DNA of 64,000 bases from an uncultured Porphyromonadaceae bacterium (GTDB lineage Bacteria > Bacteroidota > Bacteroidia > Bacteroidales > Coprobacteraceae): the NCBI GenBank assembly GCA_900545915.1, contig URAV01000005.1:1-64000 (forward strand), read 5' to 3'. The notes beneath the pieces are model-generated. The model had not been told where the DNA came from and ran no database searches. It saw only the letters and a list, made by a program, of their open reading frames with translations. A program made the translations under genes and the position numbers. Of this stretch, positions 1-9,224 are shown piece by piece. The stretch's first letter is position 1. Every line of letters starts with the position of its first letter.

Positions 1-50
1 AGAAAAACATACTCGGAAGAAATTCTCAAAACTGACCCGTGTAAAATTTA
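1..50. repeat. Dispersed intergenic repeat, partial copy A
   Basis: The first 50 bases match the distal end of two longer intergenic repeats at 19390-19550 and 34900-35062. They share the run TTCTCAAAACTGACC with the 34.9 kb copy and GTAAAATTTA with the 19.4 kb copy. The rest of this copy lies outside the window. It sits just downstream of trkH. Confidence 0.6.
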
Positions 51-59
51 AACAGGCTC

Positions 60-1526
60 TTATGATTTTTTCCAAAAATACGGACTGAAAAGAATCAATA
101 CCGTAAATAATTCTAATCGTCCGATCAGCATATCAAAAGAAAGTACCCATTTACCTAATGCAGGTATGATTTCAAAAGAAAAGTCTGAACTCATTCGTCC
201 GAATCCGGGTCCGACATTACTAAGACAAGAAAGTGTACATCCAAAAGATTCTTCAAATGACAGTCCTAAAGATGATAATATAAGAGCGCTTACAGCTATA
301 ACCAGCACATACACGAAAAGGAATGCCAATATTTTAGACACAAGATCATAGGATATGACACGTCGATTGATTCGAACAGGTACGACTGCATTGGGATGAA
401 GATGTCGGTAAAACTCATTTGCCGTATTCTTTAACACGACAACCATTCGTATAGTTTTAGCTCCTCCACTCGTAGATCCGGCACAAGCCCCAAAAAACAT
501 GACACAGAATATAACGACATTAAAAAAAGGTCCCCACTTGGCAAAGTCGGCTGTGGCAAATCCTGTAGTCGTAATACACGTCGATACCTGAAAAAGTGCT
601 GTACGAATTGTTTTCTCAGCATTCTCGTATATTTGTCCACTAATAAATAATCCTGCAGCAATAGCGGCTGTGGCTAATAAAACGACGAATAGAAACCATT
701 TGGTTTCTTCATCTTGAAATAACTTTTTATAATCACCCAGAGCAGCATGATAAACTAACGAAAAATTTATTCCTGAGATTAGCATAAATATAATGATGAC
801 ATATTCAATATATGCAGAATCCCAGTAAGCGATACTATTCTGTTTTGTCGAATATCCTCCGGTTGCAGTAGTCGTCATTGCATGACATACCGCATCGAAG
901 AAATTCATTGGTCCTAATACCAGCAAGACGATCAATAAAACCGTAATACTCAAATATACTATCCATAGACGTTTTGCCGTTTCACTAATTCTTGGTCTGA
1001 GCTTATCATGAGTTATACCCGGAACTTCTGCATTAAATAGTTGAATTCCTCCTCCAGAATTTAACATGGGAAGAACTGCTAATGTAAATAAAATAATACC
1101 CATACCTCCAAGCCATTGCATCAAACTTCTCCAAAATAAAATTCCATGCGGCAAACTTTCTATATCATCCAGTATCGTAGCACCGGTAGTAGTGCATCCA
1201 GATATAGTTTCAAAAAATGCATCTGTAATATTGTCGATATCTCCATGAATAAGAAACGGTAACATTCCGAATAAGGAAAAGAAAACCCAAGAGGTAGAAA
1301 CAATTAAAAAACCCTCTCTCTTACCCATTTGCTTGCTATGTTTTTTAAATATAAATGTAGAACATAGCCCGACAATTGCCGTAATGCCGACAGTCAGTAA
1401 AAATGCATATATATCACTTTCATTGTAATATATTGCGACACTTAACGGAAGTAGCATAAAAAGTGCTTCAAAACATAATAATATGCCTATTACCCGTGCT
1501 ACTATTCGAAAATTTATTTCTGACAT
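60..1526 (-). CDS. trkH: Potassium uptake protein TrkH family (membrane subunit)
   Basis: Probable K+-translocating subunit of a Trk/Ktr system in the inner membrane. The 488 residues form about 10-12 hydrophobic segments. Four pore-loop signatures characteristic of the SKT superfamily are visible: CTTTGAT near 111-117, TTTATGGYS near 218-226, ITTTGFAT near 318-325 and SNVGPGFG near 438-445. The length is normal for TrkH. It starts 10 nt after the trkA stop, so the two are surely cotranscribed, and TrkA would be its cytosolic gating partner. A repeat follows its stop. Confidence 0.95.
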   Translation of the reverse strand: MSEINFRIVARVIGILLCFEALFMLLPLSVAIYYNESDIYAFLLTVGITAIVGLCSTFIFKKHSKQMGKREGFLIVSTSWVFFSLFGMLPFLIHGDIDNITDAFFETISGCTTTGATILDDIESLPHGILFWRSLMQWLGGMGIILFTLAVLPMLNSGGGIQLFNAEVPGITHDKLRPRISETAKRLWIVYLSITVLLIVLLVLGPMNFFDAVCHAMTTTATGGYSTKQNSIAYWDSAYIEYVIIIFMLISGINFSLVYHAALGDYKKLFQDEETKWFLFVVLLATAAIAAGLFISGQIYENAEKTIRTALFQVSTCITTTGFATADFAKWGPFFNVVIFCVMFFGACAGSTSGGAKTIRMVVVLKNTANEFYRHLHPNAVVPVRINRRVISYDLVSKILAFLFVYVLVIAVSALILSSLGLSFEESFGCTLSCLSNVGPGFGRMSSDFSFEIIPALGKWVLSFDMLIGRLELFTVLILFSPYFWKKS

Positions 1527-1536
1527 ATTAAAGTTA

Positions 1537-2871
1537 TTAATTAAAAAGCTTTTCTATTTTACGAATAGCTGTATCGAGACAAAATACTACGACATGATCG
1601 TTTGCTTGAATTTGTGTATTTCCATTCACAATAATACCCTTCCCATCTCTGATCAATCCTCCCAACGTGAGGTCTTTAGGTAATGTAAGGTCTTTGACCG
1701 GTGCTTTTGTTATTTTTGACCCTTCTTTCGCAACTAACTCTGCAACTTCGGCATCAGCTAAAGCTAAACATTTTACGTTTGAGGAATCCGAATCAAGTAG
1801 TAGCTGAAAAATTCGGCTGGCAGCAATTAACTTCTTATTTATAATCGAACCTATGTTCAATCCTTCTGCAGTAGAAATAAAAGGAATATTTTCTACTTCT
1901 GCGATAGTTTTCGCTACACCCAATCTTTTAGCTGTTAAACAGGCCAAAATATTTGTTTCGGAGCTGTCTGTAAGTGCAATAAAAGCATCGGTATCTCTTA
2001 TGCCTTCTTCTTTCAACAAATCGATGTCCCTTGCATCTCCATGAATAATAACGGTATCATGCATTTTTTCTACTAACTTGAAACTTTTTTCCCGGTCACA
2101 TTCGATTAATTTCATTTTTATATATTCCGGAGCAATATGGATAAGCCGTATTGCTATACGACTACCCCCCATAATCATTACCTTTCGTACATCTACTTCT
2201 GTTTTTCCTGTCAATTCACGAATATCCTGAATATGATCCGGAGTTGTAGTAAAATAAACAATGTCATTAAGCTGCAATTCATCATTACCACGTGGAATAA
2301 TAGTTTCTTCATTCCTTTTTATGGCAGCGATATGATAGTAATTGTTTTGTCGGGTAAGATCACATAATTTATGATTGAGTATTTGCGCTTTTTCACGTAA
2401 TTTCGCACCTATCAAAATAAGTTCTCCATTACACAATTCAAACCAATTTCTTACCCACGTTCTTTTCAATGCCGTGACAATTTCTTCTGCCGCAAGCATT
2501 TCGGGATATATAAGCTCATCAACTCCCAGCTCCCGAAAAAAGGCTCTATTCTCAGGTAACAAGTATTCATAATTATCGATACGGGCAACCGTTTTTTTTG
2601 CGCCTAATTTAGTCGCCAATGTGCATGCCGTAATATTTCGAGATTCGAATGGCATAACCGCAATAAATAAATCTGCTTTATTGACTCCGGCTTTTTTTAA
2701 AACCTTGAATGAAGTCGGAGACCCGGCAACGGTCATCAAATTATAATTAGAATCGATCCATTGTAGCTTTTCTATATCTGCATCAATCAAAATGATATCT
2801 TGTTCTTCTTTAGAAAGCAACTTTGCTAAATGAGTACCGACTTCACCTGCACCCGCAATTATTATTTTCAT
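1537..2871 (-). CDS. trkA: Trk system potassium uptake protein TrkA (RCK regulator)
   Basis: Cytosolic NAD(H)-binding regulator of the Trk potassium channel. The 444 residues show the classical duplicated architecture. The first Rossmann fold begins at residue 1 with the glycine-rich GAGEVG, followed by an RCK_C domain. A second Rossmann fold begins near 231 (MIMGGSRIA), followed by a second RCK_C domain ending near the C-terminus. The gene lies between dxs (63 nt upstream) and trkH (10 nt downstream), all on the minus strand, consistent with a dxs-trkA-trkH operon. Confidence 0.95.
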   Translation of the reverse strand: MKIIIAGAGEVGTHLAKLLSKEEQDIILIDADIEKLQWIDSNYNLMTVAGSPTSFKVLKKAGVNKADLFIAVMPFESRNITACTLATKLGAKKTVARIDNYEYLLPENRAFFRELGVDELIYPEMLAAEEIVTALKRTWVRNWFELCNGELILIGAKLREKAQILNHKLCDLTRQNNYYHIAAIKRNEETIIPRGNDELQLNDIVYFTTTPDHIQDIRELTGKTEVDVRKVMIMGGSRIAIRLIHIAPEYIKMKLIECDREKSFKLVEKMHDTVIIHGDARDIDLLKEEGIRDTDAFIALTDSSETNILACLTAKRLGVAKTIAEVENIPFISTAEGLNIGSIINKKLIAASRIFQLLLDSDSSNVKCLALADAEVAELVAKEGSKITKAPVKDLTLPKDLTLGGLIRDGKGIIVNGNTQIQANDHVVVFCLDTAIRKIEKLFN

Positions 2872-2934
2872 AGAGGATATTAAGTCTTTATATCTTAATA
2901 AAAAGTATATTTTAATTTTACGATTCTTGGTTTC

Positions 2935-4830
2935 TTACCATGCAGATGTCAAAAGAGAAACGATATTATCTTCATCCATACCACATAATTTATAGAGTTC
3001 AGGAATAGTTCCATGCTCAATAAACCGATCGGGAATACCTATACGTTTTATTCTGGGAACATACCCGTTATCAGCCATAAATTCAATAACAGCCATACCC
3101 AATCCACCTTTTATACTTCCATCTTCTACCGTAACGATCCGTGAATATTTCTTTCCGATCTCATGTAATAATTCTTCATCTATCGGTTTTAAAAATATCA
3201 TGTCGTAATGGGCTACAGAAACACCCTGTTGTCTTGCCCTCATTATAGCCTTCTGTGCCGATACTCCTATAGGACCTATACTGATGAGAGCAATATCCTC
3301 TCCATCAGAAAGTTTCCGTCCTTTCCCTATTTCCAGTATTTCCGGTGTACAATGCCAATTTACGAGAGAGCCCCGTCCACGAGGATAGCGGATAGCAAAA
3401 GCTCCTGTTGCTTTGGCCTGAGCCGTGTACATTAAATGTCGAAGATAATGTTCGTTCATGGGTGATGCAATAGTCATATTAGGAATACATCTTAAATAAG
3501 ACAAATCAAAAGCTCCATGATGTGTCACACCATCTTCACCAACAAGTCCGGCTCTGTCAAGACAAAAAACTACATGAAGATTTTGGATCGCAACATCGTG
3601 TATTATTTCGTCAAAAGCACGTTGCATAAATGTAGAATAGATATTGCAAAAAGGAATTAACCCTTCTTTTGCCAATCCTCCGGAGAAAGTAACGGCATGT
3701 TCTTCAGCTATACCCACATCAAAAGTGCGATCAGGAAATTCAGACATCATATAGGTCATTGAACACCCTGTAGGCATAGCAGGAGTAATACCGACAATTT
3801 TTTTATTTTCTCTTGCTAATTCTACCAATGTTCGTCCGAAAACTTCTTGAAAGAGAGGCGGTAGGTTATTATCTTTAACGATAAGTCTTTCACCTGTTAT
3901 TTTATTGAATTTTCCCGGAGCGTGCCATACTGTCGCAGCTTTTTCCGCAGGGGCATATCCTTTTCCTTTAATGGTTTTTAGATGTAGTAATTTCGGACCT
4001 GACATCTCTTTTATATCATTCAATACGCGAATGATATAATTTACATCGTGTCCATCGATCGGTCCGAAATAACGGATATTCAGTCCTTCAAAAATATTTT
4101 GGTGTTTACTGATCAAAGCCTTGATGCTGTTATTGAAACGTAAAATTGCACCACGATGTTCTGCCGAAATAAGTTTAAGTTTCACCAATGTGCGATATAT
4201 ATCATACCGTAGCTTATTATAACTTGGTGAGGTTGTTATATTTACCAAATATTGATTTAATGCACCGACGTTATGATCTATCGCCATATCATTATCGTTC
4301 AATATAATCAATAAATTATTCGGATTAATAGATGCATTATTCAGTCCTTCGAAAGCTAATCCTCCGGATATTGCTGCATCTCCGATAACTGCAATAACTT
4401 TTCTATCGTTTTCCCCTTTTAAATTAGCTGCGACAGACATTCCCAAAGCTGCTGATATTGAATTGGATGCATGTCCGGCCGTAAAAGTATCATACTTGCT
4501 TTCAAAAGGAGAGGGGAATCCGCTTAATCCTTTAAATTTTCTATTGGTAAAAAATTTGTCTCTACGTTCGGTAAGAATCTTATGGCTATATGCCTGATGA
4601 CCGACATCCCACACAATTCGATCATAAGGAGTCTTAAATACATAATGTAATGCAACGGTAAGTTCTACAGTGCCTAAACTCGAAGCGAAATGTCCCGGAT
4701 TACAGGATAGTTCGTCTATAAGAAATTGTCTTAATTCTGTACAGATCTGCGGTAGTTGCTCAGGAGAAAGTTTCCGTAAATCATCCGGATTATATATTGT
4801 CGAGAGTAATTGCTCTTTTATGATCGCCAT
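2935..4830 (-). CDS. dxs: 1-deoxy-D-xylulose-5-phosphate synthase
   Basis: Condenses pyruvate and glyceraldehyde 3-phosphate to DXP, the first step of the non-mevalonate isoprenoid pathway; it is thiamine-diphosphate dependent. The 631 residues are full length: an N-terminal TPP-binding domain with GHASNSISAALG and NDNDMAIDHNVGAL, a central transketolase-type pyrimidine-binding domain with the DXS-typical THHGAFDLSYLR, and a C-terminal transketolase domain. The usual TPP motif GDGA reads GDAA here (followed by ISGG). A TAnnTTTG promoter box lies about 24 nt upstream of the start. First gene of the dxs-trkA-trkH cluster. Confidence 0.95.
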   Translation of the reverse strand: MAIIKEQLLSTIYNPDDLRKLSPEQLPQICTELRQFLIDELSCNPGHFASSLGTVELTVALHYVFKTPYDRIVWDVGHQAYSHKILTERRDKFFTNRKFKGLSGFPSPFESKYDTFTAGHASNSISAALGMSVAANLKGENDRKVIAVIGDAAISGGLAFEGLNNASINPNNLLIILNDNDMAIDHNVGALNQYLVNITTSPSYNKLRYDIYRTLVKLKLISAEHRGAILRFNNSIKALISKHQNIFEGLNIRYFGPIDGHDVNYIIRVLNDIKEMSGPKLLHLKTIKGKGYAPAEKAATVWHAPGKFNKITGERLIVKDNNLPPLFQEVFGRTLVELARENKKIVGITPAMPTGCSMTYMMSEFPDRTFDVGIAEEHAVTFSGGLAKEGLIPFCNIYSTFMQRAFDEIIHDVAIQNLHVVFCLDRAGLVGEDGVTHHGAFDLSYLRCIPNMTIASPMNEHYLRHLMYTAQAKATGAFAIRYPRGRGSLVNWHCTPEILEIGKGRKLSDGEDIALISIGPIGVSAQKAIMRARQQGVSVAHYDMIFLKPIDEELLHEIGKKYSRIVTVEDGSIKGGLGMAVIEFMADNGYVPRIKRIGIPDRFIEHGTIPELYKLCGMDEDNIVSLLTSAW

Positions 4831-4853
4831 ATTTAAATAAACTTTTGCAGTTG

Positions 4854-4861
4854 CAAATGTA
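4854..4861 (-). promoter_or_regulatory. Promoter -7 box for dxs
   Basis: Minus-strand TACATTTG matches the Bacteroidetes TAnnTTTG consensus and lies 24-31 nt upstream of the dxs start. No good -33 TTTG was found at the right distance. Confidence 0.55.
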
Positions 4862-4920
4862 GCTTTTTATTAGATGAAACGATAATATTTCTCAGGGATT
4901 CTTATGTCCTGTTTTTGCAA

Positions 4921-5088
4921 TTATTTCCGATTGCGTTTATATATAGGAACAAAAATAATGATTCCTGAAGCGATAATGACTAAAAAAACTCGTAAATTGA
5001 CTTCTCCGTATCCCTTGATTAATAAATAGCAAAGGTATATCCATAATAAAACAATACAAGCTATTCTAAATGGTGTGAACTTGCGCAT
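4921..5088 (-). CDS. Small hypothetical membrane protein (55 aa)
   Basis: A 55-codon ORF starting MRKFTPFRIA. It has two hydrophobic stretches (about residues 9-24 and 33-50) separated by a short charged turn (KGYGEV), and a basic C-terminus ending YKRNRK. This is the topology of a small two-helix inner-membrane protein with both ends inside. It sits alone between dxs and the serine recombinase, upstream of dxs on the same strand. Function unknown; the composition (positive-inside charges, no rare codons, clean start and stop) makes coding likely rather than certain. Confidence 0.6.
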   Translation of the reverse strand: MRKFTPFRIACIVLLWIYLCYLLIKGYGEVNLRVFLVIIASGIIIFVPIYKRNRK

Positions 5089-5212
5089 AAATCAGATTTT
5101 ATTTCTCTTGTTTATACAAACATACAGAAAGTTTTTATTCTGGCAAAAAGTATTCATGTGTGAAAAATCTTATAATATTAAGCACTTTCTTATGTTTTCA
5201 TCAAATAAATAC

Positions 5213-5247
5213 TATTTTTGTAAAATATGGCCGACAATTTGTCGGTC
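5213..5247 (+). promoter_or_regulatory. Promoter and leader hairpin of the invertase gene
   Basis: TATTTTTG at 5213-5220 fits the -7 box. Immediately downstream, 5229-5247 can fold into a hairpin with stem CCGACA/TGTCGG, extended by G-C and G-U pairs, followed by TCTTTATTCT. The hairpin lies in the predicted leader 87 nt before the start codon and could act as an early terminator or attenuator. Confidence 0.45.
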
Positions 5248-5333
5248 TTTATTCTACAGATAGAACATATTATCTCTAAATCACACATGTTTATAGCTTA
5301 TTTTAAAGTGCGTATAGTGAAAAGTATAGAAAA

Positions 5334-5933
5334 ATGGTAGTGGCATATTTACGAGTTAGTACCGGAAAACAACATCTGAAAAATCAATGCGAAGAAATTA
5401 AGAAATACGCCATAAAAAAGAATTTGTCGGTAGACAAATGGTACACAGAGGTCGCCAGTGGGAAAAAAAAGGGTAGTGATCGAAAATTAGGGACCTTATT
5501 AAGACGGTTAACCAAAGGTGATATTCTGATCGTCACAGAGTTATCCCGGCTAAGCCGGACTCTGCTGGAGATCATGTCTATCTTAAATCAATGTATTCGC
5601 AAAGAGGTTGTTGTTTATAGTGTAAAAGATGGTTATGCTTTTGATAACAATATCAATAGCAAAGTGTTGGGTTTTGCATTCGGCCTTGTTGCAGAAATAG
5701 AGCATAATTTGATTTCTGCTCGAACGAGAGAAGCTTTAGCGTTACGGAAATCAGAAGGTGTTGTGTTAGGACGCAGACAAGGATGCTCTCCCAAGATGAA
5801 ATTATTGAAACACAAACGGGATGAAATTGTCGATCTGAGAGCTCAAGGAGTATCTGTCAGGAAAATAGCTGAAAAATATGGAGTATCCAGATCTACATTA
5901 TATGTTTTTGTGAAAGACGAAGGCATTTATTAA
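5334..5933 (+). CDS. Serine site-specific recombinase, Mpi-like DNA invertase
   Basis: Resolvase/invertase-family serine recombinase of 199 residues. The N-terminal catalytic domain has YLRVST with the nucleophilic serine near residue 9, then TELSRLSRT and the E-helix region GLVAEIEHNLISARTREAL. The C-terminal helix-turn-helix reads VSVRKIAEKYGVSRSTLY. The length and sequence resemble the Bacteroides master invertase Mpi, which flips promoters of surface polysaccharide loci; this assignment is from memory of the family. No invertible promoter was recognised nearby, so its targets would be elsewhere. It is transcribed alone, convergent with mutS2. Confidence 0.85.
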   Translation: MVVAYLRVSTGKQHLKNQCEEIKKYAIKKNLSVDKWYTEVASGKKKGSDRKLGTLLRRLTKGDILIVTELSRLSRTLLEIMSILNQCIRKEVVVYSVKDGYAFDNNINSKVLGFAFGLVAEIEHNLISARTREALALRKSEGVVLGRRQGCSPKMKLLKHKRDEIVDLRAQGVSVRKIAEKYGVSRSTLYVFVKDEGIY

Positions 5934-5948
5934 ATCTCTAATAAACCG

Positions 5949-5980
5949 GTTGTCATCTGGATTTATTCCAGATCGACAAC
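5949..5980. terminator. Hairpin between invertase and mutS2
   Basis: GTTGTCATCTGG pairs with CCAGATcGACAAC (one bulged C) around a 7-nt loop. The right arm is made of the last codons of mutS2. The T-tracts are poor on both strands, so a role as a convergent terminator is plausible but not certain. Confidence 0.4.
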
Positions 5981-8452
5981 TGTTATTCCTGCACCACCAA
6001 ATTGTACGTGTTCGTCTTGAAAATGTTTCACACCCGGAACAGTTCTAAGATATTGGCGTACAAGTTGGCGTAATATTCCTGTACCTGTACCATGCAAAAT
6101 CCGGACTTTAGAACATCCGACAAGAATGGCATCATCGATAAAATAGGTAACCGCTTGTATCGCTTCATCACCACGCAATCCTCGAATATCTATATCTTGC
6201 TTAAAATTTAATTTTTTCTCTCGCATATCATCTGCAGTCTGTTCACCGACAAATGTCGCTTTTATATTTTTCTCCCGTTTTATCTGATTTTTACTTACCT
6301 TTTCAAGTTGATCGATCTTAACAGTTGATTTCAACATTCCGAATGCGATCACTACATTTTTCCCTTGAATCTCCATTACCTCACCGATAGAAGCTTGACC
6401 TCTTACTTTGACCGCATCACCGACTACTATAACATTGGTATCGAATGCAGTATTCTCATTATTGGCAAATGTTTTATTTCTTTTATACTTTTCTTTTTCT
6501 TTTATTTTCTGTATTTTCCGACTGATTTTATCATCTATTATCGTTTCTGCCGTTATAGACTCTTTGAATTTTTCCAGATCTTTCCGAATCTCCTTTGTCT
6601 TTTCTTTTTCAGCCTGAGCTTCTTTTATAGAACGTATTGTGTTTTCAATACGAGCATTTGCTTCAGATAAAATATTTTCTGCATTTTTTCTTGCTTCAGA
6701 CAAGATATCTTTTCTTTGTTTCTCTATGTTCTTTATATCGTTTTCATAACGAGCGGTAATCTCTTCTAAGCGTTTCTCCTGTAACCGTACATTTTGCCTT
6801 TTATTTTCCCAGTACCGTTTATCCCGAACTATATCTTGCAGATATTTGTCCATATTGATATAATCAGAGCCGACTTTAGAAGATGCATCTACAATCACAT
6901 CTTCCGGCAAGCCGATCTTTCGGGCAATTTCTATAGCAAAAGAACTTCCGGGATTTCCGATCGACAACTTAAATAGAGGTTGCATTAAATGTCGATCATA
7001 AAGCATAGCTCCATTTATTATACCGGGGGTATCTTCAGCAAAATGCTTCAAATTCTGATAATGAGTCGTAATAACGCCAAATGAATTTTTCTTGTTGAAT
7101 CGATCTAACAAGGCTTCTGCTATCGCTCCACCGATTTGAGGTTCTGTGCCGCCCCCAAATTCGTCAATCAACAATATTGTACGGTTGTCACAATTTCGGA
7201 CAAAAAATTTCATATTTGTCAAATGAGAACTATAAGTACTTAAATCATTCTCGATCGACTGTTCATCTCCAATATCGATAAATATATTGTCGAAGATTCC
7301 TGTTCGTGAATTTTCATAAATCGGAATCAAAAGTCCACATTGTAACATATACTGCAATAATCCCACAGTCTTTAAACAGACCGATTTTCCTCCAGCATTA
7401 GGTCCCGATATCAAAAGAATTTTGTTTTTATGATCTAAAGTTATATCTAACGGAACGATTTGCTTTTGTTGCTTTTGAAGTGACAAGAACAATAAAGGGT
7501 GTATAGCGTGATACCAATCTATCTGCTGGCAATCTTCGAATATAGGCAATAAACCGTTAATTTGAATCGAAAATAGAGCCTTAGCCCGAATAAAGTCAAT
7601 ATCAGCAAGAAACTCGTATGAATAGAATATATCTTCGGTGTGAGGCCGCAGTTCATCAGTAAAAGTGGTTAAAATACGAATAATTTCTCTTCGCTCGTCA
7701 CTTTCAAGTTCACGAATACGATTATTTGCTTCAACCACTTCTGCCGGTTCTATAAACACTGTTTTTCCACTTGCCGATTCATCGTGAACAATGCCTTTGA
7801 TCTTTCTTTTATAAGCAGGGATAACAGGAATAACCAGCCGTCCGTCCCTCATTGTCGGTGTCACATCTTTATCGACTACACCTTCACTTTGAGCGATTCT
7901 CAAAATAGAACTAAGACTTTTAGATATACCCGATAAAGTTGTCGCTATTTCATTACGAATACGTTGTAGATCAGCGGAGGCATTATCTTTTATATGCCCG
8001 AATTTATCTAATATCTGATCGATTCTTATAATAATTTGTGGGAAAACCGTTACATCTCCTGCCAACTTCTGAAGATATGGATAAGGGGTATTCTCTTCAG
8101 TTTCTTCGTTCCGAAAGAAATAAACAATTCCTTTTATAGTTTCGAGCGATCGACGTAAATCAAATAACTCGGATTCATCCAAAAAAGTCCCTTCCACCCG
8201 TATCCGTTTAAGTGCCGAACGGACATCAAAAAAATAATTTGCAGGAAATTCGTCTTCCTCTTGGAGAATATGAACAAACTCTTCAGTTTCGTGAAGCTTC
8301 CTAACAATAATATCATAATCATTTATAAATACCATTTTTTTTGCACGATCTATGCCGAGCGTACTTAAACATTTATTTTCTATATGTTGACGGATCTTAT
8401 CAAATCCTATTTTTTGCTCAAAATTATGTGGATATATCACTTGAAAATTCAT
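5963..8452 (-). CDS. mutS2: MutS2 family endonuclease / Smr-domain protein
   Basis: MutS2-type ATPase with a C-terminal Smr nuclease domain. In other bacteria it suppresses homologous recombination or rescues collided ribosomes. The start at 8452 (MNFQVIYPHNF) gives 829 residues. A longer in-frame start is rejected because a TAnnTTTG promoter at 8470-8477 lies inside that extension. Visible: MutS core and clamp, Walker A GPNAGGKS near 345, Walker B LLIDEFGGGTEP, a long Lys/Glu-rich coiled coil, and the Smr domain near 760-829 with HGTGTG. Full length for the family. Probably monocistronic. Confidence 0.95.
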   Translation of the reverse strand: MNFQVIYPHNFEQKIGFDKIRQHIENKCLSTLGIDRAKKMVFINDYDIIVRKLHETEEFVHILQEEDEFPANYFFDVRSALKRIRVEGTFLDESELFDLRRSLETIKGIVYFFRNEETEENTPYPYLQKLAGDVTVFPQIIIRIDQILDKFGHIKDNASADLQRIRNEIATTLSGISKSLSSILRIAQSEGVVDKDVTPTMRDGRLVIPVIPAYKRKIKGIVHDESASGKTVFIEPAEVVEANNRIRELESDERREIIRILTTFTDELRPHTEDIFYSYEFLADIDFIRAKALFSIQINGLLPIFEDCQQIDWYHAIHPLLFLSLQKQQKQIVPLDITLDHKNKILLISGPNAGGKSVCLKTVGLLQYMLQCGLLIPIYENSRTGIFDNIFIDIGDEQSIENDLSTYSSHLTNMKFFVRNCDNRTILLIDEFGGGTEPQIGGAIAEALLDRFNKKNSFGVITTHYQNLKHFAEDTPGIINGAMLYDRHLMQPLFKLSIGNPGSSFAIEIARKIGLPEDVIVDASSKVGSDYINMDKYLQDIVRDKRYWENKRQNVRLQEKRLEEITARYENDIKNIEKQRKDILSEARKNAENILSEANARIENTIRSIKEAQAEKEKTKEIRKDLEKFKESITAETIIDDKISRKIQKIKEKEKYKRNKTFANNENTAFDTNVIVVGDAVKVRGQASIGEVMEIQGKNVVIAFGMLKSTVKIDQLEKVSKNQIKREKNIKATFVGEQTADDMREKKLNFKQDIDIRGLRGDEAIQAVTYFIDDAILVGCSKVRILHGTGTGILRQLVRQYLRTVPGVKHFQDEHVQFGGAGITVVDLE

Positions 8453-8469
8453 TAAAATTAGTAGCCATG

Positions 8470-8477
8470 CAAAGATA
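8470..8477 (-). promoter_or_regulatory. Promoter -7 box for mutS2
   Basis: Minus-strand TATCTTTG, 18 nt upstream of the chosen mutS2 start codon. It decides against the upstream start. Confidence 0.6.
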
Positions 8478-8570
8478 TAAAATATGCTCGGGATTATAAA
8501 ATGAGTAATTATTGAACAAAAAAACGTGTTAGACTGTATTACAATAAATATAAAACAAAAATCAATAATT

Positions 8571-8933
8571 ATGGAAGTTGTAAATGAAGCATTCAACACT
8601 GTACGACAATTATTAAAATCTACAGTTCCTCCTTGTACTGCAACAATAGACAATCCTGAACACTATGAAGTTCGGTCAATAAATCCGGAACATTCTAAGA
8701 ATATACTGCTCGGTTATGTAAGCAAACATGCCGATAGCATAACCGTAGGATTTAACGATAAATTGGGTAAAAACAATATGGAGCAACTTTTTTCAAAATA
8801 CCTGCTACAAAAAATGAATGAGCACAAACGTATTCATATTCATGAAATGAATCATCAATTACATGCAGACTTACAAGAAGCCATCAATCATCTAATGCGT
8901 TATTATAACGAAAAGAACTGGAATCTGCCATAA
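8571..8933 (+). CDS. Hypothetical protein, 120 aa
   Basis: Start chosen at MEVVNEAFNTV; 15 further codons upstream are open but lie in the AT-rich divergent promoter region. The protein is soluble, with no signal peptide. The middle is a predicted alpha/beta segment (GYVSKHADSITVGFNDKLG) and the C-terminal half is helical and His-rich (HKRIHIHEMNHQLHADLQEAINHL in two helices). It looks like a small lineage-specific Bacteroidales protein; I recognise no named domain. It is divergent from mutS2 and has no operon partners. Confidence 0.65.
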   Translation: MEVVNEAFNTVRQLLKSTVPPCTATIDNPEHYEVRSINPEHSKNILLGYVSKHADSITVGFNDKLGKNNMEQLFSKYLLQKMNEHKRIHIHEMNHQLHADLQEAINHLMRYYNEKNWNLP

Positions 8934-9128
8934 TAAATAGCAAAGGTACTGTCTAATTACAAACATTTTTTGAGAACTGTTTTTTAGTTCCGATAAAAAA
9001 TGCGGCGGATTACATGATATTATAGGAAACGGGAAAACAGACCAAAAAAAGATTCAAAAAGTTAGAATATATAATTTTATCAGAAAATTTAGACTCTAAA
9101 AAATGACAGCCCCTTTTTGCATTTATTT

Positions 9129-9157
9129 AAGCCCTGTATTACACCGGGCTTTTTTTA
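9129..9157 (+). terminator. Intrinsic terminator
   Basis: AAGCCC pairs with GGGCTT around an 11-nt loop that can pair further (TGT/ACA), followed by a run of T. It ends the transcript of the 120-residue protein, about 195 nt after its stop. Confidence 0.75.
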
Positions 9158-9192
9158 ATATTTCATGGCTTTCATATTTCCGATTTATCTGT

Positions 9193-9200
9193 TACTTTTG
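9193..9200 (+). promoter_or_regulatory. Promoter -7 box for queD-queE
   Basis: TACTTTTG matches TAnnTTTG, 25 nt before the queD start. No preQ1-type aptamer is evident in the short leader. Confidence 0.55.
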
Positions 9201-9224
9201 GCATGAATTTTAGAAAAAGAAACT

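Noticed and set aside
5089..5333. Invertible promoter beside the invertase gene
   Set aside because: No pair of inverted repeats at a suitable distance flanks the promoter; only the local hairpin is present.
6365..6670. 101-codon plus-strand ORF, Phe/Tyr-rich
   Set aside because: It is antisense to the Lys/Glu-rich coiled coil of MutS2, which reads as Phe/Leu-rich shadow frames.
8453..8653. 67-residue hydrophobic N-terminal extension of MutS2
   Set aside because: It contains the TAnnTTTG promoter box at 8470-8477 and overlaps the divergent gene; MutS2 starts at 8452.
8934..9128. tRNA or small RNA before queD
   Set aside because: No cloverleaf or conserved box could be found; only the terminator and promoter box are supported.
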